Source: Pseudomonas silesiensis
GTDB taxonomy: Bacteria; Pseudomonadota; Gammaproteobacteria; Pseudomonadales; Pseudomonadaceae
Length of the DNA stretch: 64,000 bases
Direction of reading: 5' to 3'
Assembly: GCF_001661075.1 (NCBI RefSeq)
Contig: NZ_CP014870.1
Span: forward strand, 3,306,501-3,370,500
Translations under genes and position numbers: made by a program
Shown: positions 60,778 to 64,000 of the stretch, piece by piece
How the letters are laid out: the number at the start of each line of letters is the position of its first letter
How positions within the stretch are numbered: position 1 is the stretch's first letter
The notes under the pieces: model-generated
What the model saw: only the letters and a program-made list of their open reading frames with translations
Databases searched by the model: none
Told to the model about the DNA's origin: nothing

Positions 60778-60821
60778 TTCGCGGGCAAGCCTCGCTCCTA
60801 CGGGCGAGGCTTGCCCGCGAA
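60778..60821 (+). terminator. Perfect 17-bp hairpin after ccoG (REP-derived)
   Basis: TTCGCGGGCAAGCCTCG (60778-60794) is exactly complementary to 60805-60821, with a 10-base loop. It is a compact head-to-head REP pair and probably an mRNA 3'-end structure or gyrase/IHF-type site. Confidence 0.75.
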
Positions 60822-60865
60822 CAAATCACCTCGATATTTCTGAATGACACCCCTCCAGGCACCCG

Positions 60866-62275
60866 ATGAAACGCTACGAAAAATTCGCCGACGACATCGC
60901 TGAACTGATCCGCTCCGGTGTCCTCGGCCCCGGCCAGCGTGTGCCTTCAGTGCGCTACGCCAGCCAGACCTACGGCGTCAGCCCATCCACGGTGTTCCAG
61001 GCCTATTACCTGCTAGAACGCCGCGGCCTGATCCGCGCCCGGCCGCGTTCCGGCTACTTCGTCAACGCCCATGCCCCGAGCCCGTTTTCCGAGCCGGTGA
61101 TCAGCAGCCAGGTCAACGAATCCACCGAAGTCGACGTCAGCGAACTGGTGTTTTCCGTCCTCGACTCGATCAAGGACCCCAACACCGTCCCCTTCGGCTC
61201 GGCCTTCCCCAGTCCTGCCCTGTTCCCGCTACAACGTCTGTCGCGCTCCCTGGCCAGTGCCACACGGGACATGGACCCGCGCATGGTGGTCACCGACATG
61301 TCCCCGGGCAACCCGCAGCTGCGCCGACAAATCGCCCTGCGCTACATGGTCGGCGGGCTGATGCTGCCCATGGAAGAACTGCTGATCACCAACGGCGCGC
61401 TGGAAGCCCTGAACCTGTGCCTGCAAGCCGTCACCGAGCCTGGCGACCTGGTGGCCATCGAGGCGCCGGCGTTCTACGCCTGCCTGCAAGTGCTGGAACG
61501 CTTGAAGCTCAAAGCCGTGGAAATCCCCGTGCACCCGCGTGACGGCATCGACCTTGGCGTGCTCGCGCAAACCCTGGAGCGCCACCCGATCAAGGCGTGC
61601 TGGTGCATGACCAGTTTCCAGAACCCCATGGGCGCGACCATGCCCGAAGCCAAGAAGCGCGAACTGGTGGAGCTGCTGCGCAGTCATCAAGTGCCGCTGA
61701 TCGAAGACGACGTTTACGCCGAGCTCTATTACGGCCAACAGGCACCGAAACCGGCCAAGTTCTTCGACACTGAAGGGTTGGTGATGCACTGCGGCTCCTT
61801 CGCCAAGAGCCTGGCCCCTGGCTACCGCATTGGCTGGGTTGCCGCCGGGCGTTATGCGCAGAAGATCGAGCGGCTGAAACTCATGACCTCTCTGTGTGCG
61901 TCAATGCCGGCTCAGGCAGCGATAGCCGATTATCTGCAACACGGCGGCTACGACCGGCACCTGCGCAAACTGCGTTACGCGCTGGAGGAACAGCAAAGCG
62001 CGATGCTCGCTGCCATTGCACGTTATTTCCCGGCACAGACTCGGGTCAGTCAGCCGGCCGGCGGGTATTTTTTGTGGCTGGAATTGCCGGCACAGATGGA
62101 TTCGTTGAAGTTGTTCCAGATGGCCTTGGCGCAAGGGATCAGCATTGCGCCGGGGCCGATTTTTTCACCGGCGCAGCGGTTCAGGAATTGTATTCGGCTG
62201 AACTATGGCAGCCCCTGGGATGAGGCTGCAGAGAAGGCGATGGAGACGTTGGGCAGGATTGTCAGGTCATTCTGA
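60866..62275 (+). CDS. MocR-type regulator: GntR HTH fused to PLP aminotransferase domain
   Basis: A 469-residue PdxR/MocR-like protein. Residues 1-70 are a GntR wHTH (LGPGQRVPSVRYASQTYGVSPSTVFQA). A linker leads to a fold-type I aminotransferase domain (about 110-465): TNGALEALNL, SFQNPMGA, and the PLP Lys in GSFAKSLAPGYRIGW. Such proteins activate vitamin B6, GABA or taurine genes or act as aminotransferases. No target operon is adjacent, so the regulon is unclear. The start is ATG 60866. Confidence 0.92.
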   Translation: MKRYEKFADDIAELIRSGVLGPGQRVPSVRYASQTYGVSPSTVFQAYYLLERRGLIRARPRSGYFVNAHAPSPFSEPVISSQVNESTEVDVSELVFSVLDSIKDPNTVPFGSAFPSPALFPLQRLSRSLASATRDMDPRMVVTDMSPGNPQLRRQIALRYMVGGLMLPMEELLITNGALEALNLCLQAVTEPGDLVAIEAPAFYACLQVLERLKLKAVEIPVHPRDGIDLGVLAQTLERHPIKACWCMTSFQNPMGATMPEAKKRELVELLRSHQVPLIEDDVYAELYYGQQAPKPAKFFDTEGLVMHCGSFAKSLAPGYRIGWVAAGRYAQKIERLKLMTSLCASMPAQAAIADYLQHGGYDRHLRKLRYALEEQQSAMLAAIARYFPAQTRVSQPAGGYFLWLELPAQMDSLKLFQMALAQGISIAPGPIFSPAQRFRNCIRLNYGSPWDEAAEKAMETLGRIVRSF

Positions 62276-62298
62276 TCGTCAGATGTCGTTTGAACCGC

Positions 62299-62364
62299 CT
62301 TCGCGAGCAAGCTCGCTCCCACAGGGGTGCGCGGTCAACTGTGGGAGCGAGCTTGCTCGCGAAG
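62299..62364. repeat. REPIN with perfect 26-bp arms
   Basis: CTTCGCGAGCAAGCTCGCTC plus CCACAG (62299-62324) and its exact complement (62339-62364) flank a 14-base loop. Unlike most REPINs here, the arms point toward each other with very little spacer. It lies between convergent genes. Confidence 0.9.
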
Positions 62365-62395
62365 AGGCCGGGTCAGGCCACGCAAATCTGCAACC

Positions 62396-63142
62396 TTAAC
62401 GGCCCCCCCCCAGATCAACGAACGTCCCCGTCGCATACGAAGCCTTATCCGACAACAACCACACAATTGCCTCCGCCACTTCATCCGGCCGCCCGCCCCG
62501 CGCCATGGGGATCGCCGATTCCAGCTTGCTGACCCGGTCCGGATCGCCGCTCAATGCATGAAAGTCGGTATAGATGAATCCCGGGCGCACGGCGTTGACA
62601 CGAATGCCCTCGCCCGCCACTTCCTTGGCCAGGCCGATGGTGAAGCTGTCCAATGCCCCTTTGGACGCCGCGTAGTCCACGTATTCGTTGGGTGATCCCA
62701 GGCGCGAGGCGACCGAGGACACGTTGACGATGCTGCCGCCCTGCCCGCCATGTTTGGGCGACATGCGCAGGAGCGCATGCTTGGCACAGAGGATCGGCGC
62801 CAGGACGTTGGTCTTGAGCGTCTTGAGGATGCGGAATTCCGACATTTCCTCGACCCGGGACTTGTGCCCGACGGTGCCTGCGTTGTTGACCAGGGCCGTG
62901 ACCCTGCCCAGTTCGCTGTCCACCCGCTGAAACAGGGCGATCACTTCGTCTTCGATGCTGACGTCGGCGCGTATCGCAATGGCTTGGGCACCGAGGGCGC
63001 GGACTTGCTCGAGCACTGTCTGGGCTGCTTCTTCGTCAGCCAGATAGTTGATGCAGATCCGATAGCCTTGTTCGGCGGCCAACAAGGCAGTGGCGGCGCC
63101 GATGCCGCGGCTGCCGCCGGTGATGACGATGACTTTATCCAT
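62396..63142 (-). CDS. SDR family oxidoreductase
   Basis: A 248-residue short-chain dehydrogenase: TGGSRGIG cofactor motif, NNAGT, INVSSVAS-like NVSSVAS, and catalytic YAASK. RPGFIYTDFHA and the ending GTFVDLGGGR are typical of glucose/3-oxoacyl-type SDRs. The TGGSRGIG and the following region suggest NADP preference, not certain. The substrate cannot be told. The gene is isolated and converges with the MocR gene across a REPIN. A GGGGGA about ten bases upstream of ATG 63142 may serve as ribosome site. Confidence 0.9.
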   Translation of the reverse strand: MDKVIVITGGSRGIGAATALLAAEQGYRICINYLADEEAAQTVLEQVRALGAQAIAIRADVSIEDEVIALFQRVDSELGRVTALVNNAGTVGHKSRVEEMSEFRILKTLKTNVLAPILCAKHALLRMSPKHGGQGGSIVNVSSVASRLGSPNEYVDYAASKGALDSFTIGLAKEVAGEGIRVNAVRPGFIYTDFHALSGDPDRVSKLESAIPMARGGRPDEVAEAIVWLLSDKASYATGTFVDLGGGR

Positions 63143-63214
63143 GCTGGCGTTTCCCCCGTTTCAAGCGTAAGCAGTCGGAGCAAAGAATAACCGTCATTGT
63201 CGATTTTTGCATGA

Positions 63215-63323
63215 CCTGTAGGAGCCAGGATTGCCGGCGAAGAACGATAACGCGGTCTAACAGATGCACCGCGGCGTCTGCTTCGCGGGCAAGTCGGATC
63301 GCCGCACCGCTCGCTCCTACAGG
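63215..63323. repeat. REPIN with long-variant right arm
   Basis: Left arm CTGTAGGAGCCAGGATTGCC; right arm CGCGGGCAAGTCGGATCGCC, then GCACCGCTCGCTCCTACAGG. Same long-variant design as 9443-9548. Confidence 0.75.
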
Positions 63324-63368
63324 GCGAAGAACGGTTACGCGGTGCAGCAGGTACATCGCAGCGCCTGC

Positions 63369-64000
63369 TTAACCGGCAGCCAGTTGCTCGCCGCGCAGAA
63401 TATCCGCCATGAAGCGCGCCGCCGGCAGCGGTTGGCCGAGCAGGTAGCCCTGCAACGCATCGCAGCCGAGTCTCGTCAGGAAGTCCTGTTGCACCCCGGT
63501 TTCCACGCCTTCGGCGACGATCCGCAAACCCAACGCCTGGCCGAGGGCGACGATGGCTGAAACGATGGCGGCGTCGTCGCTGTCGTGTTCCAGGTCGCGG
63601 ACAAACCCACGGTCGATCTTCAGCTCGTTGGCAGGCAGGCGCTTGAGGTACATCAAGCTCGAATAACCGGTGCCAAAGTCATCGATGGACAGGTCGACGC
63701 CCATTTCCGACAACGCCTGTAGCACCGTCATGCTCACATCGGCGTCGTACATGGCGGTGGTCTCGGTGATTTCCAGGGTCAGGCTGTTGGCCGGCAAATG
63801 GTGCGTGGCCAGGGCTTTGGCGACGCTCTGCACCAGGCCGACGTGGCAGAACTGCAAGGCCGAGAGATTCACCGCGATGCGCCAGTCTGTGTAACCGAGC
63901 AGATACCACTCGCGCATCTGCCGGCAAGCTTCATTGAGCACCCAGCTGCCAATGGGAATGATCAGCCCGGTTTTCTCCGCCAGGTCGATGAACTTGTCCG
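63369..64000 (-). CDS. EAL-domain protein (c-di-GMP phosphodiesterase), C-terminal part
   Basis: The frame is open to the right edge, so the N-terminus is missing; about 210 C-terminal residues are seen. VNLSALQF, LEITETTAMYD, IDDFGTGYSSLMYLKRLP, LKIDRGFV, IVAEGVET and LQGYLLGQPLP are EAL-domain motifs. Catalytic positions in ITE, DDFG, K of ELKID and AEGVE are present, so an active c-di-GMP phosphodiesterase is likely. A GGDEF or sensor domain may lie outside the window. Confidence 0.92.
   Translation of the reverse strand, partial: DKFIDLAEKTGLIIPIGSWVLNEACRQMREWYLLGYTDWRIAVNLSALQFCHVGLVQSVAKALATHHLPANSLTLEITETTAMYDADVSMTVLQALSEMGVDLSIDDFGTGYSSLMYLKRLPANELKIDRGFVRDLEHDSDDAAIVSAIVALGQALGLRIVAEGVETGVQQDFLTRLGCDALQGYLLGQPLPAARFMADILRGEQLAAG

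Overview
The window looks like chromosomal DNA of a fluorescent-group Pseudomonas. The evidence is GC-rich coding sequence, many Pseudomonas-type REP/REPIN palindromes (core GGGAGC-GAGCTTGCTCGCGA) in intergenic gaps, and a full set of typical Pseudomonas loci: TreS-GlgE-GlgB, TreY-MalQ-TreZ-GlgA, pssA, nudC, ccoG and DUF3203. I saw no rRNA, tRNA, integrase, transposase or CRISPR array. All assignments come from reading motifs, gene order and base sequence; no database search was run.

Layout. 1-3.8 kb: the 3' end of a nucleotide-sugar dehydrogenase gene, then an overlapping minus-strand pair: a flavoprotein resembling the LodB/GoxB maturases and a 728-residue protein with LodA/GoxA-like features, so a candidate quinone-cofactor (CTQ) enzyme system. 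4-12.8 kb: a LysR regulator divergent from an apparent catabolic operon (argininosuccinate-lyase-type enzyme, polar amino acid ABC importer, two overlapping NodB-fold deacetylase/allantoinase-like genes, MFS exporter). 13-24.6 kb: an HPP membrane protein, then branched/short-chain acyl-CoA catabolism (HIB-CoA hydrolase and acyl-CoA dehydrogenase on plus; crotonase, acyl-CoA dehydrogenase, thiolase, SDR and acyl-CoA synthetase on minus), an AraC regulator and pssA. One acyl-CoA dehydrogenase frame has no stop at its usual end and reads antisense through the whole neighbouring crotonase gene. 24.7-28.5 kb: a TetR regulator with a palindromic operator, a DUF1348 protein, a TSUP permease, nudC and a dienoyl-CoA isomerase-like gene.

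29-43.2 kb (plus strand) and 50-57.8 kb (minus strand) are two convergent arms of trehalose/alpha-glucan metabolism. Arm 1 is glgA-treZ-malQ-treY-DUF2934-glgX; arm 2 is glgE-treS/maltokinase-glgB. Together they interconvert trehalose, maltose 1-phosphate, branched alpha-glucan and malto-oligosaccharides; glgC and glgP are not in the window. Behind glgX sits a tightly overlapped cassette of unknown product: an acyl-CoA-dehydrogenase-like protein, a PIG-L deacetylase, a NodS-like methyltransferase and, after a gap, a second PIG-L paralogue that keeps the zinc ligands but lacks both catalytic residues.

Between the two arms (43.4-50 kb) is an accessory stretch: an EEP-family phosphodiesterase, a large autotransporter, a passenger-less autotransporter barrel behind a structured leader, and a low-GC-tailed effector-like gene flanked by diverged 74-bp direct repeats. 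The right end (58-64 kb) is ordinary: a proline-rich small protein, MgtC, DUF3203, ccoG, a MocR-type regulator, an SDR and the 3' end of an EAL-domain gene. The best candidates for undescribed biology are the LodA/LodB-like pair, the deacetylase/NodS-like cassette with its apparent pseudoenzyme, and the repeat-flanked effector.
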